In this document: in pieces, positions 44,903-54,411 of the stretch
How positions within the stretch are numbered: the stretch's first letter is position 1
Layout: each line of letters begins with the position of its first letter
NCBI GenBank assembly: GCA_958295775.1
Contig: CATQHC010000003.1
Coordinates: 310,001-374,000 of the forward strand
Direction: 5' to 3'
DNA from: Chloroflexota bacterium
GTDB lineage: Bacteria > Chloroflexota > UBA11872 > VXOZ01
DNA: 64,000 nucleotides
Position numbers and translations under genes: made by a program
Notes under the pieces: model-generated
What the model was told of the DNA's origin: nothing
The model's input: the letters and a program-made list of their open reading frames with translations, nothing else
The model's database searches: none

Positions 44903-45580
44903 ATGGCTAATGAAGATAGCAGCGAAGTACGCGAACAACTGCAGGACATAGCCGACCAGTTGCGAGCGATTGGGCAGACCGGTCTTTTCTACGCCCGGCG
45001 GGAAGATGCTGAATACGACATTTCCCGCTACGAGCTTGTATTGGCGTTAGCCGCACGGCTCTTCGCGCTCACGGACACACGCTCAATAGAGGAGATTCTG
45101 GCGGTTTATAGCGGTGACATTGGCGTGCAGTCACCGAAAGTAGCAGCGTCCGGCGCGCTCTTTGACGCGCAGGGCCGGGTGCTGCTCATGCAGCGGTCGG
45201 ACAACAAGCTGTGGGCCATGCCGGGCGGCATGGTGGAGGTCGGCGAGACCGCGGCACAGGCGGCAGAACGGGAAATCTGGGAGGAGACCGGCGTGCGCGT
45301 GCGGGCTGAGCAGCTCATCGGCATTTACGACAACCGGGCTCACGGCGGTCGGGCGCCGTTTCAACTCTATAGCGTTACCTTCATGTGCGCGCATGTTTCC
45401 GGCACGCCGCACCCGACGAGCGAAGCCCTGGACGTGGGCTACTTTGGCGAAGACGCCCTCCCGCCGCTCACGAACGGCCACCGCGCCCGCCTGCCCCAGG
45501 TGTTCGCCTGGCATCGCGGCGAGCGCACAGAACCACACTTCGAGCGTGAGATTCCATTGCCGGGCGATTTGGATGGGTGA
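44903..45580 (+). CDS. Nudix hydrolase with N-terminal extension domain
   Basis: 225 aa. The complete Nudix box is GGMVEVGETAAQAAEREIWEETGV (shown in two parts: G..EVGE and REIWEETG). An N-terminal helical domain of about 65 residues resembles the one in ADP-ribose/NDP-X pyrophosphatases of the YjhB group. It would cleave a nucleoside diphosphate linked to another moiety. It is translated close behind the RraA-like gene. Confidence 0.85.
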   Translation: MANEDSSEVREQLQDIADQLRAIGQTGLFYARREDAEYDISRYELVLALAARLFALTDTRSIEEILAVYSGDIGVQSPKVAASGALFDAQGRVLLMQRSDNKLWAMPGGMVEVGETAAQAAEREIWEETGVRVRAEQLIGIYDNRAHGGRAPFQLYSVTFMCAHVSGTPHPTSEALDVGYFGEDALPPLTNGHRARLPQVFAWHRGERTEPHFEREIPLPGDLDG

Positions 45581-45745
45581 TGGCTTTAGCAGCGATGGAC
45601 TTGGGGGTTGAGGTTTTTGTCACCTGCGGAAGACACGCTTGGAGGCGAAAGACCAATTCTAGAATTGAGCGTTGCACTGACTGCATCTTTGGAGAGCGAC
45701 CTACCTAACCCTAGCTCTGCGATTCCCTGTGCCAAAGAAATGGTA

Positions 45746-47959
45746 CTAGGCCGGGTGACTAAACAGCAACAGGTAGCATGTCGCCGCCTGGACCGTGACT
45801 ATCAGAACCATAGTTGCGATGAGCGCCACTTCCAGAATCCTCGCGCGGACTATCCGCTCAAAGACCCGCAACCGTACGAAAGCCGCGCTCAAGACCACCC
45901 AAAATACCAGCACTCCCGCCCCGACAAATCTAGCCGCGCGCTCTAGCGTTCCCTGATCGCCTTTCCACCCATTGGCCTTAGCTACTCCCGGGTTAGACAA
46001 TAAGAAGGCCCGGTTCGCCTCGGGCTGCGTATTCACCCATTTTTCCAGCGGCAAGTAGTTATTCGGGTTTATTTCCTTGGGATTCAGCAAGAGGTACGGT
46101 CGCTCTATCACTTCGCCAACTGATGCGGCCAGTTCCAATCTGACGTTGTCAATGAGCACACTGCCGGGCTTGTCCCACATACCGAAAATTATTGAAACGG
46201 TGTGTGCTGAGTCGCCAACCTCGAACTCATACTCCTGTTCCATCCACGTATTCGTTACAACTGGCTGGACTTCCTTCCTCACGCGCTTCCATCCCTCCTC
46301 GAACGTATCCCATTCCAGCACTTCAACGTAGAGTTGTGAACTTCCCAGCGCCTCCTCTACGAAGAGATAGGAGAAGGTGAGCCGGTATCTCCCTGCAAAC
46401 CACACCGGCACATCCTGCCGCATCCGTGTATCTTTACCACGCTCGTCCGAGCCTATCTGTAGGATCGCGGAACGAAATCCATCCCGGGCTCGGTTAGGTT
46501 GGACAACCAACGGGGCTCTGGGCTCGCCTACTTCTTCCACAAAGGTCCATTCCTCCTCGGCTCTCTCCGTTTCAAAGGAGCCCCCTTGCATGAAGTTCGG
46601 TCGCTGTAAGTAGAAATAAACTGCCGCAATTGTTACTAGGGCGACGGCGACCGCTGCCAGCAATACGTTAATGAGCAGGCGACTGTTGACTAGCTTCTCT
46701 TTGACCTCCGCCATAGCCAGCGCAGGAAACGTCGCCGCCCCGACCAGCACCAGCGGAATAATGGGCGAGCTGAAGCGCGAATCAACGACAGTCATGGTAT
46801 AGAACAGGGAGAAATACAGGAGAAAGGCAGTGACAAACACCGCAACTTGCGGTCTCCGTCTAAACAGTAGGACCAGTGCGAGCACTCCCATGACCACGAG
46901 CGCTGTGCGCAACCGCGCATGATCTGAGAATCCCGGCACCTCCCTGTACCCTCTAGGAAAACGCTCTGAGCCGTCGTATACCGAGTCCGGCCAAGTGGCT
47001 GACGGTTCTGTCCAGAAGTATGAGAATTCTCCCCATACAAATCTCAGGTATGCCGTCGGCGAGCGCTCAATCCGCTCCCACAGCAGTTGCAGTGTTTGTA
47101 ATTCGAACTGGATTGAACCAGGTTCAATTCCCTGCGCCTCGGCGTTCGCGAGATATGTTTCCAGCTCCCGCCTTACAATTGTCGAATCGTATTTCGCATA
47201 CCCATCGTCAAAGACGTGATGCAGCAGTGCAGGGAAGGGCTGCCCTAGGGTCGTATTGTCAGTTCCAAGCTGGTTACGCAGCAACCAAGGGGAAACGGTC
47301 AACGCAAAAGCCAGCATGAAAATCGCCCAGCTTAACAGCCAGCCGCGTCGCCACGCAACTAGCCCATACACCGGCAAGAGAACCAACGGCCACAGAATCG
47401 TAGTCGGCTTTACCAAAGTCAAGAGTCCCCACAGAATTCCAGCCGCACCATGGAACCGCGCCTTTTCCTGCCCAATTGCGTAGAGTGATCCTATCAACGC
47501 GAGTAGAAGCAGAAGCGTTTGCAGGTTTTCCGTGATCAAGAGTCCAACGTTGCCCAAGAGTGAAGCGTCGAGCATCACAAGTAGCGCCGCGAGAATGCCC
47601 GAGCGCTGGCCCGCAATCTGGCGCGCCAGCCAATAGCTCAGTCCTGCCACAAGACCAAGCAGCGCCCCTTGCACAAGGTAGACTACGTGCAAGTCTCCTC
47701 CCAGCCAATAGATGGCTGCGAGAAACATTGGATAGAGGGGATAGGGATAGCCGTAGGGACCGTATTGAAGGTCCTCCGCTAGGCGGCGAGCCAAGGTGTT
47801 GTACACAGTGCCATCGGCTACCGCGATTGTTGGTTGCGCGACAAGGACAACAAAGAACGCTGCAAGCAGGAATGTTACGCCGGCCAGCAACGCCGCCCAC
47901 CTCACCATCTCATTGCGCAAAGAGTGCACTGTACCAGCGGCCCAATGGGGTAACGTCAT
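45746..47959 (-). CDS. GT-C (GT39/ArnT-like) membrane glycosyltransferase with C-terminal jelly-roll-like module
   Basis: 737 aa. The N-terminal half has about ten membrane segments with the GT-C pattern: an early acidic loop after the first helix (VADGTVYNTLA), GYPYPLYPMFLA, and NVGLLITENLQT. After the last helix of the core there is a roughly 160-residue soluble region (GGSFETE...VLEWDTFEEGW...VLIDNVRLE) like CBM4/9-type carbohydrate-binding jelly rolls. Two terminal helices follow. It probably transfers sugars from polyprenyl-phosphate donors outside the membrane. ATG 47959 is chosen because it gives exactly the length of the paralogue at 48602-50815. Confidence 0.8.
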   Translation of the reverse strand: MTLPHWAAGTVHSLRNEMVRWAALLAGVTFLLAAFFVVLVAQPTIAVADGTVYNTLARRLAEDLQYGPYGYPYPLYPMFLAAIYWLGGDLHVVYLVQGALLGLVAGLSYWLARQIAGQRSGILAALLVMLDASLLGNVGLLITENLQTLLLLLALIGSLYAIGQEKARFHGAAGILWGLLTLVKPTTILWPLVLLPVYGLVAWRRGWLLSWAIFMLAFALTVSPWLLRNQLGTDNTTLGQPFPALLHHVFDDGYAKYDSTIVRRELETYLANAEAQGIEPGSIQFELQTLQLLWERIERSPTAYLRFVWGEFSYFWTEPSATWPDSVYDGSERFPRGYREVPGFSDHARLRTALVVMGVLALVLLFRRRPQVAVFVTAFLLYFSLFYTMTVVDSRFSSPIIPLVLVGAATFPALAMAEVKEKLVNSRLLINVLLAAVAVALVTIAAVYFYLQRPNFMQGGSFETERAEEEWTFVEEVGEPRAPLVVQPNRARDGFRSAILQIGSDERGKDTRMRQDVPVWFAGRYRLTFSYLFVEEALGSSQLYVEVLEWDTFEEGWKRVRKEVQPVVTNTWMEQEYEFEVGDSAHTVSIIFGMWDKPGSVLIDNVRLELAASVGEVIERPYLLLNPKEINPNNYLPLEKWVNTQPEANRAFLLSNPGVAKANGWKGDQGTLERAARFVGAGVLVFWVVLSAAFVRLRVFERIVRARILEVALIATMVLIVTVQAATCYLLLFSHPA

Positions 47960-48028
47960 TCTCAACCCTATGCATAGGACTTCACAGAACCGGCCCGCCA
48001 CCTTTGCTGCGCTAGGAGGGGCGCGCAA

Positions 48029-48411
48029 ATATCTACGGCCATATCCACATTATAGAGATGCCCTATTGGTAATTGGAATCAGCTACTAAACCCACGTCAT
48101 GGGTACGCAAATGAGAGTACCCAAGAATGCACCAAGTCTTTCACAGGCGCATCATTGAAGTCAGCAAGAGGGGCTAGTTGGCAATGGCGATTCGTTGCTG
48201 GAAAACTACGCAATTGCTCACACGTGCTTCTCGTGTTGTAGAGCATCTGGTAGGGACGTCGCGGCGGGAAAACCGCTAAAGCGTTACCGCAAGCACCCCG
48301 CCAACAGTTAAGAATGCTAGAAAGGGAGCAATGCGGGCCGCTTTGTCTTGTCCGTCGGCGCAAGCGAATGCTACAATGCGGGCAGAGTGCATGTGCGTTC
48401 TGCGCGTGTAC
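48029..48411. other. Intergenic region with tRNA promoter
   Basis: About 380 bp between a minus-strand GT-C gene and tRNA-Lys. Only the tRNA promoter near 48348-48377 is recognised. Confidence 0.55.
48348..48377 (+). promoter_or_regulatory. Probable promoter of tRNA-Lys
   Basis: TTGTCC (48348-48353), an 18-bp spacer, and TACAAT (48372-48377). Transcription would begin about 28 bp before the mature tRNA. Confidence 0.55.
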
Positions 48412-48484
<73 letters not shown>

Positions 48485-48601
48485 CCTACACCAACGGCCT
48501 TCATAAATTTGGTTGGCTTCATCCCACTCGCTCTTTCTCACACCGCAGGGTTTTCGTCGGTTTACCGCTTAAAGCAGCGAGCGCGACTTGCTCTGATGCG
48601 C

Positions 48602-50815
48602 CTAGATCGGATGGCTAAACAGCACTAAGTAGCACGTTGCCACCTGCGCCAGCACCACCAGCGCCATGACACCTGTCAGGCCCTGCTCTAGCAGTCGCGT
48701 ACGCACTATCCGCTCTACCACTCGCAAACGAATGCAGACTACTCCCAGCAACGACCACGCCGCAATCGCCACGAGCCCAACACCGAAAACTACGACTTTC
48801 AGTCTACCTTCATCCCCCCGCCAGCCACTCTCCCGCGCAGCGTCCACATTGTTCAACAGCCGTGACCGGTCTTCTTCCGGTTGCGATTCCAACCACTGTG
48901 ACAAGGGTAGAAAGTCGCTCTGCTCGATTCCTCCAGGATTCGCCAAGAGGTAGGGGCGCTCAACTATCTCCCAGACCGGTTCTGCCAACTCCAGCCGAAC
49001 GTTGTCTATCAATACCGCACTGGGCTGGTTCAAGAGACCGAAGACGATTGTAATGCTGCGGGCCGAATCGCTAACCTCGATTTCATATTCTTGCTCCATC
49101 CACGTGCTTGACACGACCGGCTGAAACTCCTTACCCAATCGCGTCCAGCCCTCCTCCACCAAGTCCCATTCCAAAACTTCCACATAGAATGAAGGAGATC
49201 GCTGGGGCTGTTCGGTAATGAGATACGAGAACTTCAATCGGTATTTCGTACTGAACCACACTGGTATGTCCTGAACGATACGAGCCTCTATTTCCCGCAT
49301 GGGAGGGTCAATTCTCAGCAACGCCGCGCGGAATCCATCTTGGGACCAATGCGGATCAACGACCAGTGGTGCTACGGAATGTCCCACCGCGTCTTCATAG
49401 CGCCATGCCGACACTGCCTGTTCGGTCTCAAACGATCCTTCCTTTACATACTTGGGGCCCTGCAGGAACAGTTGCGCTGCAATCCCGACAAAGAGCATGA
49501 TTGCGATTCCTGCGAGCAGCACGTTACTGGATACCCGGAGCTTGGCAAACAATTCCTTAATTGCCCCTGCGGCAAGGGTGGGAAACACCGCCGCTCCAAC
49601 GAGCACAAGCGGCGTGACAGGGCCACTGTAGCGTGGGATCAGGAATGTCATGGTGTAGAGCATCCCATAGTAAAGCACAAACGCCGTGAGTAGCAGGGCG
49701 CCGCGCGGCCTCAGTCTATAGAGCAGTAACAGAGATACCAAACTCACTAGCGCCAGTGCAGCGTGTAACCGCGCATACTCGGCGTAGCCCGGCACCGTCT
49801 TGAACCCTCGCGGATAGTGCTTGATGCTGTTGTACACCGAATACGGCCAGTCACTTGATGGTTCTGCCCAGAAGCGCGAAAACTTCTCCCATACATAACC
49901 CACGTATGCCGTCGGCGAACGGGCAATCCGTTCCCTCAGCAACCTCAACGTATTCAACTCAAACTGAAGCGAGCCCTGCTCGATCCCCCGGGCCTCCATC
50001 TCGTCATGCACTGCAAAGAGCTTTGGCATGAGGTTGCTCAAGTCGTGCTTTACTTCCCCTTCGTCAATCACGTGGAGCAGGAGCGGCGAGTAGGGTTGTC
50101 CGGTCGTCGTGGAACCAGCACTGAACTGATTGCGTACTATCCATGGCGACAGTATCAGCAGAAATGCTAACACCAAAAAGAGCCAGCGCATGAGTAAGCC
50201 ACGGCCGCGGCCGGCAATTACGTACACGGGCAAGAGAACAAAGGGCCAGAAGAGTGTGGCCGGTTTCACCAAGGTCAGCAGACCCCACACAAGGCCTGCG
50301 ACTGCGTGGAAGCGTACTTTACCCTCGTCAATTGCATAGAGCGAGAGTATCAACCCAAGCATCAGCAGCGGCGTCTGCAGGTTTTCGGTAAGTATGAGGC
50401 CGACGTTGCCAAGCAGCGATACATCGAACATCACGAGGAGCGCCGCGAACACACCGGCTACGTGCCCCGCAATGAGACGGGCCAGCCAGTAGCTGAGTCC
50501 CGCAGTCAATCCAAGGAACAGCCCTTGAACCAGAAAGACCGCTTGATAGTCCCCTCCAAACACATAGACTAACGCGAGGAAGATTGAATACAGCGGATAA
50601 GGATACCCAACCGAGTCATAGCGAAACTCCTGGGCCAGGACGTAGGCTAGTCCATGGTAGATTGGACCGTCAGTTTGGAAGATTGACGGCTGGGCGACCA
50701 GAGTAACGAATCCCGTTGCCAGCAGAAAGGCCGCTCCGGTAAGGATGGCAGCCCACCGCACACTTTCACTCCGTGCCATCCGCCTCGCGGAAGCAAACCG
50801 ATCAAGAATAGACAT
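48602..50815 (-). CDS. GT-C (GT39/ArnT-like) membrane glycosyltransferase, paralogue of the 45.7-kb gene
   Basis: 737 aa, the same length and layout as the gene at 45746-47959: a polytopic GT-C core (TDGPIYHGLAYVLA, GYPYPLYSIFLA, NVGLILTENLQT), a soluble jelly-roll-like region (EGSFETEQAV...VLEWDLVEEGW...VLIDNVRLE) and two final helices. Identity between the two looks high throughout, so this is a tandem duplication with divergence, now separated by tRNA-Lys. Different acceptor or donor sugars are likely (inference). Confidence 0.8.
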   Translation of the reverse strand: MSILDRFASARRMARSESVRWAAILTGAAFLLATGFVTLVAQPSIFQTDGPIYHGLAYVLAQEFRYDSVGYPYPLYSIFLALVYVFGGDYQAVFLVQGLFLGLTAGLSYWLARLIAGHVAGVFAALLVMFDVSLLGNVGLILTENLQTPLLMLGLILSLYAIDEGKVRFHAVAGLVWGLLTLVKPATLFWPFVLLPVYVIAGRGRGLLMRWLFLVLAFLLILSPWIVRNQFSAGSTTTGQPYSPLLLHVIDEGEVKHDLSNLMPKLFAVHDEMEARGIEQGSLQFELNTLRLLRERIARSPTAYVGYVWEKFSRFWAEPSSDWPYSVYNSIKHYPRGFKTVPGYAEYARLHAALALVSLVSLLLLYRLRPRGALLLTAFVLYYGMLYTMTFLIPRYSGPVTPLVLVGAAVFPTLAAGAIKELFAKLRVSSNVLLAGIAIMLFVGIAAQLFLQGPKYVKEGSFETEQAVSAWRYEDAVGHSVAPLVVDPHWSQDGFRAALLRIDPPMREIEARIVQDIPVWFSTKYRLKFSYLITEQPQRSPSFYVEVLEWDLVEEGWTRLGKEFQPVVSSTWMEQEYEIEVSDSARSITIVFGLLNQPSAVLIDNVRLELAEPVWEIVERPYLLANPGGIEQSDFLPLSQWLESQPEEDRSRLLNNVDAARESGWRGDEGRLKVVVFGVGLVAIAAWSLLGVVCIRLRVVERIVRTRLLEQGLTGVMALVVLAQVATCYLVLFSHPI

Positions 50816-50962
50816 TATTCAAGTGCGATCCATTATTGTGAGCTAAAACGCATCGGCAAGCCTTCAGGCCGCAACGCAACGCGCCGACCCAGAGCCAAGG
50901 CTTGCCCAATGACATTCGAAAGCGCTATGTATTGCGTTCTGAACGGCGGCGACTTGTCCCGC

Positions 50963-51355
50963 TCAAAGTCGGGCTACGGCGATAAGATCGAGACAGTCCG
51001 GGTCTTTACCCTCCACAATCGTGAAGTCTGAAAGCGCAAGTTGAAACCCTTGGCGGTCGGCTGAACGCGCAATCAAGCGGTTTCCTACGAGTGCCGCGAT
51101 GTCAAAGAGCATCTGATGAATTCGGCGCGGCACACGATTACGTAGCCGGAGCGGATCCAGCGCATACAGCCGCTGTACAGTTCTCCGCCTTATCTCTCGA
51201 TACGCTTGAAGTCGATCACTCATGACGACCGAGTACATTTCAACATGCGGAAAGACGGCTCGCATTATGTGCTCCAGTTCATCGTGCGTCAGTTCGCGGT
51301 AGTGGTATGGATTATCCATTAGGGAAGTGAGACGATTCGGTGTAGCAATGAACAT
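50963..51355 (-). CDS. SAM methyltransferase, C-terminal part (frameshifted at a G/C run)
   Basis: This 130-aa frame starts MFIATPNRLTS, which is the direct continuation of a methyltransferase motif (ILAPGG-LMFIATPN) whose first part lies in the overlapping frame 51319-51741. The sequence after it (DNPYHYRELTHDELE) is typical of Methyltransf_11/23 proteins in glycan clusters. It would not be a functional protein alone. Confidence 0.7.
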   Translation of the reverse strand: MFIATPNRLTSLMDNPYHYRELTHDELEHIMRAVFPHVEMYSVVMSDRLQAYREIRRRTVQRLYALDPLRLRNRVPRRIHQMLFDIAALVGNRLIARSADRQGFQLALSDFTIVEGKDPDCLDLIAVARL

Positions 51356-51741
51356 AAGGCCGGGGGGGGGGCAAGAATTCGCATCACTTCATGCACAAGT
51401 CCTGCTGGATCTTGCACATGCTCGATGAAATGGCAGGCGACGGCAGCCTCAAAGCGCACGCCCCTATCTGAAATATCCATAGCGTCTGCGCAGAGATAGG
51501 CGGGGCTTGTAGAACCGTAGCGCTCCTGTGCAAAGGAAATCGCCTGTGGGGAACGGTCTACACCGGTGGCTCTTCGAGCCTTTTCCGCTAGTATCTTAGT
51601 GCCGTACCCAGGACCGCAGCCGATGTCAGCAACGTTCAATCCCGCTACGCAGTCGCGCGCAAACTGGTACTCGACTGTGGTTTGCAACGCAAACGGTCTT
51701 GTGTCGGCCCGTTCAGGGTTTATGCGCTCGGCGCCCCACAT
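51319..51741 (-). CDS. SAM methyltransferase, N-terminal part (frameshifted at a G/C run)
   Basis: 140-aa frame with the SAM motif VADIGCGPGYGTKIL, TGVDRS, and ACHFIEHVQDPAG. After MRILAPP the reading frame is thrown out by a run of ten C (minus strand) and ends in unrelated sequence. A tract of 8 or 11 would restore the frame into the 50963-51355 part (about 258 aa in total). ATG at 51741 follows the GT2 stop by 3 nt, so it is in the glycosyltransferase operon and probably modifies a sugar or lipid when intact. Confidence 0.75.
   Translation of the reverse strand: MWGAERINPERADTRPFALQTTVEYQFARDCVAGLNVADIGCGPGYGTKILAEKARRATGVDRSPQAISFAQERYGSTSPAYLCADAMDISDRGVRFEAAVACHFIEHVQDPAGLVHEVMRILAPPPALCSLLHRIVSLP
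51362..51371. repeat. Ten-base G/C homopolymer inside a methyltransferase gene
   Basis: A run of ten G on the plus strand (C on the coding strand) at the exact point where the methyltransferase reading frame breaks. Such tracts mutate by slippage and act as phase-variation switches in some surface-glycan genes; they are also common assembly-error sites. Confidence 0.85.
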
Positions 51742-51744
51742 GGA

Positions 51745-52809
51745 CTACACCTTCTTCATCACAAACTTAAAATACCGGTCTAGGACCGGGTTGCCTATTC
51801 TATCGAGGAGCGCACTGTGCAAGTCAGGCGCCTCCAAAGTCCCGCACATACTTGAGAGCAGCGTACGGTCATCGATCCGGCGCAGCGCTTGCACTTCCTT
51901 GCGAAGCCTCCGCACTGAACCAAACGCTTTACAGACGTCGCGGTAAGCAGCTACTTTCAGCCAAAACCACCCACTCTTCATGGCATAGGCGAGTAGACCG
52001 ACTTCGATCAGGATGAGGGCAGGGACAAGCAACAAGAGCGTGCGTACGCGATAGTAACTCAAGAGTATTATCCAGCGATTCCGCTCCAAGAAGTAGAACT
52101 TCCGTTTCCCAGCTCGGCCAAAAAAGCGATACTTGTGCCACGCCCGAGCAGCAGGAGCGGCTACTACGCGCAGTCCCGCAAGCCGCGCCCGCAATGAATA
52201 CTCCAGGTCTTCACCATAGAAATTGATGACTTCATCAAGCAGCCCGATGCGCTTGCAAACACTCGTGCGAATGGCCATCGCCGCCCCACTGGTGAAACCA
52301 ACATCTTTGGCTCCATCGGTAGAATCCGTGTCCTCTTTCCCATAGTTGCCGCAGTAGCCGAACCCTAAGTAGTGCACTACGTTTCCATCGGTGTTGAGCA
52401 GGTCCGGCGAGTCGTAGAGCAAAATCTTTGATTGGCACACCGCGATATCCGGATCAGAATCTGCGGTGGCCACAAGTTGCTCCAGCCAATCGACAGCAAC
52501 AGTCGTATCCGGATTCAGCAGCACTACGTATTCAGCGCCGTGCGCCATAGCCAAGCGCACACCGATGTTGTTTGCCGTTGAAAATCCTAGGTTGCTCTGC
52601 TGTGGCTGAACGAGCACTTCCGGAAACTCGCTCTGCAGCATGGAAACGGAACCATCCGCAGATGCGTTGTCTACTACCACTATCCGGTCTGCCGCGAGGG
52701 ACTGGCTGCGGAGTGAGCCCAAGCACTCCCGCAGATCATCGCAGCCGTTCCAGTTCACCAAGACAACCCACACTGCTGGCATGCGGCAATCACTCTCACG
52801 TGGGTTCAT
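51745..52809 (-). CDS. Family 2 glycosyltransferase
   Basis: About 354 aa. The GT2 core has VVLVNWNGCDDLRECLGSL, IVVVDNASADGS, SNLGFSTANNIG, LLNPDTTV and a YGEDLEYSLRARLAGL catalytic-end motif. Two hydrophobic segments near residues 255-300 suggest membrane association. ATG at 52809 or 52782 is a possible start; the longer frame to 52848 overlaps the preceding gene. It belongs to a minus-strand operon with a DPM1-like GT2, a DUF2304 protein and the broken methyltransferase. Confidence 0.83.
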   Translation of the reverse strand: MNPRESDCRMPAVWVVLVNWNGCDDLRECLGSLRSQSLAADRIVVVDNASADGSVSMLQSEFPEVLVQPQQSNLGFSTANNIGVRLAMAHGAEYVVLLNPDTTVAVDWLEQLVATADSDPDIAVCQSKILLYDSPDLLNTDGNVVHYLGFGYCGNYGKEDTDSTDGAKDVGFTSGAAMAIRTSVCKRIGLLDEVINFYGEDLEYSLRARLAGLRVVAAPAARAWHKYRFFGRAGKRKFYFLERNRWIILLSYYRVRTLLLLVPALILIEVGLLAYAMKSGWFWLKVAAYRDVCKAFGSVRRLRKEVQALRRIDDRTLLSSMCGTLEAPDLHSALLDRIGNPVLDRYFKFVMKKV

Positions 52810-53185
52810 CGGAATCGGCTTGCCCCCGATCCACCACCTTCCGTTCACACTGAACGACCCGCCACTGCAGCAAGGCTACCTCCTGCACAAGGTCTTTAAT
52901 TTCACCTGCTTGCCGAGAGATTATGGCAGAGAAGTGCAAGAGCACTAGCAAGAAGAGGAAGAACCCGACAAGGAAGAGCGCGGAAGGTGGGTAGTGAATT
53001 CCCAAGACCTGCGCAACGAACGCGAGCAATGGACGTGAGAAGGAGAGCACAAATAAGATTACGCCACTAATCAGCCAGGCAAGCGCATATTCCTCGCGCA
53101 GACGCCGCCGCCGCACCAGTTCCATGACAAGCAGCAGAATGAGCAGCGAACCTGCAACTGAAACCAGAATAGTACGGTCAATCAT
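52796..53185 (-). CDS. DUF2304 small membrane protein
   Basis: 129 aa with three hydrophobic helices followed by a charged coiled-coil-like tail. The segment RRRRLREEYALAWLISGVILFVLSF is the DUF2304 hallmark. Genes of this family are commonly next to DPM1-like glycosyltransferases, as here (4 nt after the 53190-53960 gene). It probably anchors or assists that enzyme; function not established. Confidence 0.8.
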   Translation of the reverse strand: MIDRTILVSVAGSLLILLLVMELVRRRRLREEYALAWLISGVILFVLSFSRPLLAFVAQVLGIHYPPSALFLVGFFLFLLVLLHFSAIISRQAGEIKDLVQEVALLQWRVVQCERKVVDRGQADSDEPT

Positions 53186-53189
53186 GCGC

Positions 53190-53960
53190 TCATTGCCTCG
53201 AATGACGTGGTCTTAAGTACGCGGTGGCCACCGCTAGCAGCACCTTTACGACGTAGTATACCGATCTAAGTGGGGTAATGCTTGAGCGGCCGGCTTGGCG
53301 CTGTAACATAGTCGACGGATACTCGCTAACTTTGAAGCCTGCGCGCTTGGCGCAGATGGTGCCTTCGATTTCCGGGTAGTCTGTTGGCAAGTCCCTCGCG
53401 TAGAGCGTTGCAAGCTCACGTGTGACCACCCGGAGACCTGAGGTGGAATCGGTGATGCGCTGGCGCAACAAGAGAGTGAGAATACCCGAGAAGAGAGCGA
53501 CACCTGCGCGGCGCATCCACACCCCACTATACCCAAGGTCTTCCACATACCGTGACCCTATTGCGATATCCGCCTCCCCGTTCACAACTTTCTCGATCAG
53601 TGCAGCAAGGTCCTCCGGACGATGCTGCCCGTCGCCATCCACGCGACCAACAATGTCATACCCCTGCCTTACGGCGAACTTGTAGCCGCTCTGTACCGCG
53701 CCACCAATGCCAAGGTTGCATGGAAGTCTTAGCACATTCGCTCCTGCCTCCTCTGCGCGCTCGGCCGTCGCATCATGGGAGCCGTCGTCTATAACAAGGA
53801 CATCAGCAGAATCAAGAATGCGCCGCACCTCCGCAACAACCGACAGAATTGCGCCGGCTTCGTTGTAGGCAGGAATAATCACGAGGACTCTTGGCTTGGG
53901 GCTAACCAATCGGCCGCCTTCGCGCTCGCTAAGGGGTGCCAACTCCGTACTGCATGTCAT
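53190..53960 (-). CDS. DPM1/polyprenyl-phosphate sugar transferase-like GT2
   Basis: 256 aa. GT2 motifs are VLVIIPAYNEAGAI, VLVIDDGSHDAT, NLGIGGAVQSGYKFAV, RVDGDGQHRPED and IGSRYV. This pattern fits dolichyl/undecaprenyl-phosphate mannosyl or glucosyl transferases, which make the lipid-linked sugars used by GT-C enzymes such as the two 737-aa proteins downstream on the same strand. The partner DUF2304 gene follows directly. Confidence 0.88.
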   Translation of the reverse strand: MTCSTELAPLSEREGGRLVSPKPRVLVIIPAYNEAGAILSVVAEVRRILDSADVLVIDDGSHDATAERAEEAGANVLRLPCNLGIGGAVQSGYKFAVRQGYDIVGRVDGDGQHRPEDLAALIEKVVNGEADIAIGSRYVEDLGYSGVWMRRAGVALFSGILTLLLRQRITDSTSGLRVVTRELATLYARDLPTDYPEIEGTICAKRAGFKVSEYPSTMLQRQAGRSSITPLRSVYYVVKVLLAVATAYLRPRHSRQ

Positions 53961-54411
53961 GATAGCATCACAGCGTCGGCGTTGTTACGGCGGCTGGCGT
54001 GCGCTCGAGAGCGCGAATGCCGGGAGATTGTGCCGAATAATCAGCCTGCGCTATCACGAAATACATCGGAAGAGTGCTGTCCTCGTATTCCTGTAAACGC
54101 AGCCTGAGTCCACCTCCGCTACGCCGCCCGATTTTTATCGGACTGCAAGACCTTGTTACTCCACTGGTGGAGAGAAAGTGCATCCAGCCTTTTGACCGTC
54201 CTCGTCGCAAGCGACGTCTGCCCTGCACTATCACTTCGTGGCAGCACGCGGGAGACGGTGTATACTGCCACTATCACGACGAGTTTGGTTTGTTGGTATT
54301 GCGGTTCCTGGATGGCGGCAACGGTTGCAGGTTTACTCTGACGCGCTGCTGGCAACTGTTCGGCATTGAAGGCAGGGCCTGTTCAAAGAGTTAGGCGAAG
54401 CAGGCTTTAGA
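53961..54411. other. Divergent intergenic region, nothing recognised
   Basis: About 450 bp between the minus-strand glycan operon and a plus-strand amidohydrolase-like gene. Frames here show no family features; no clear promoter pair was matched. Confidence 0.5.
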
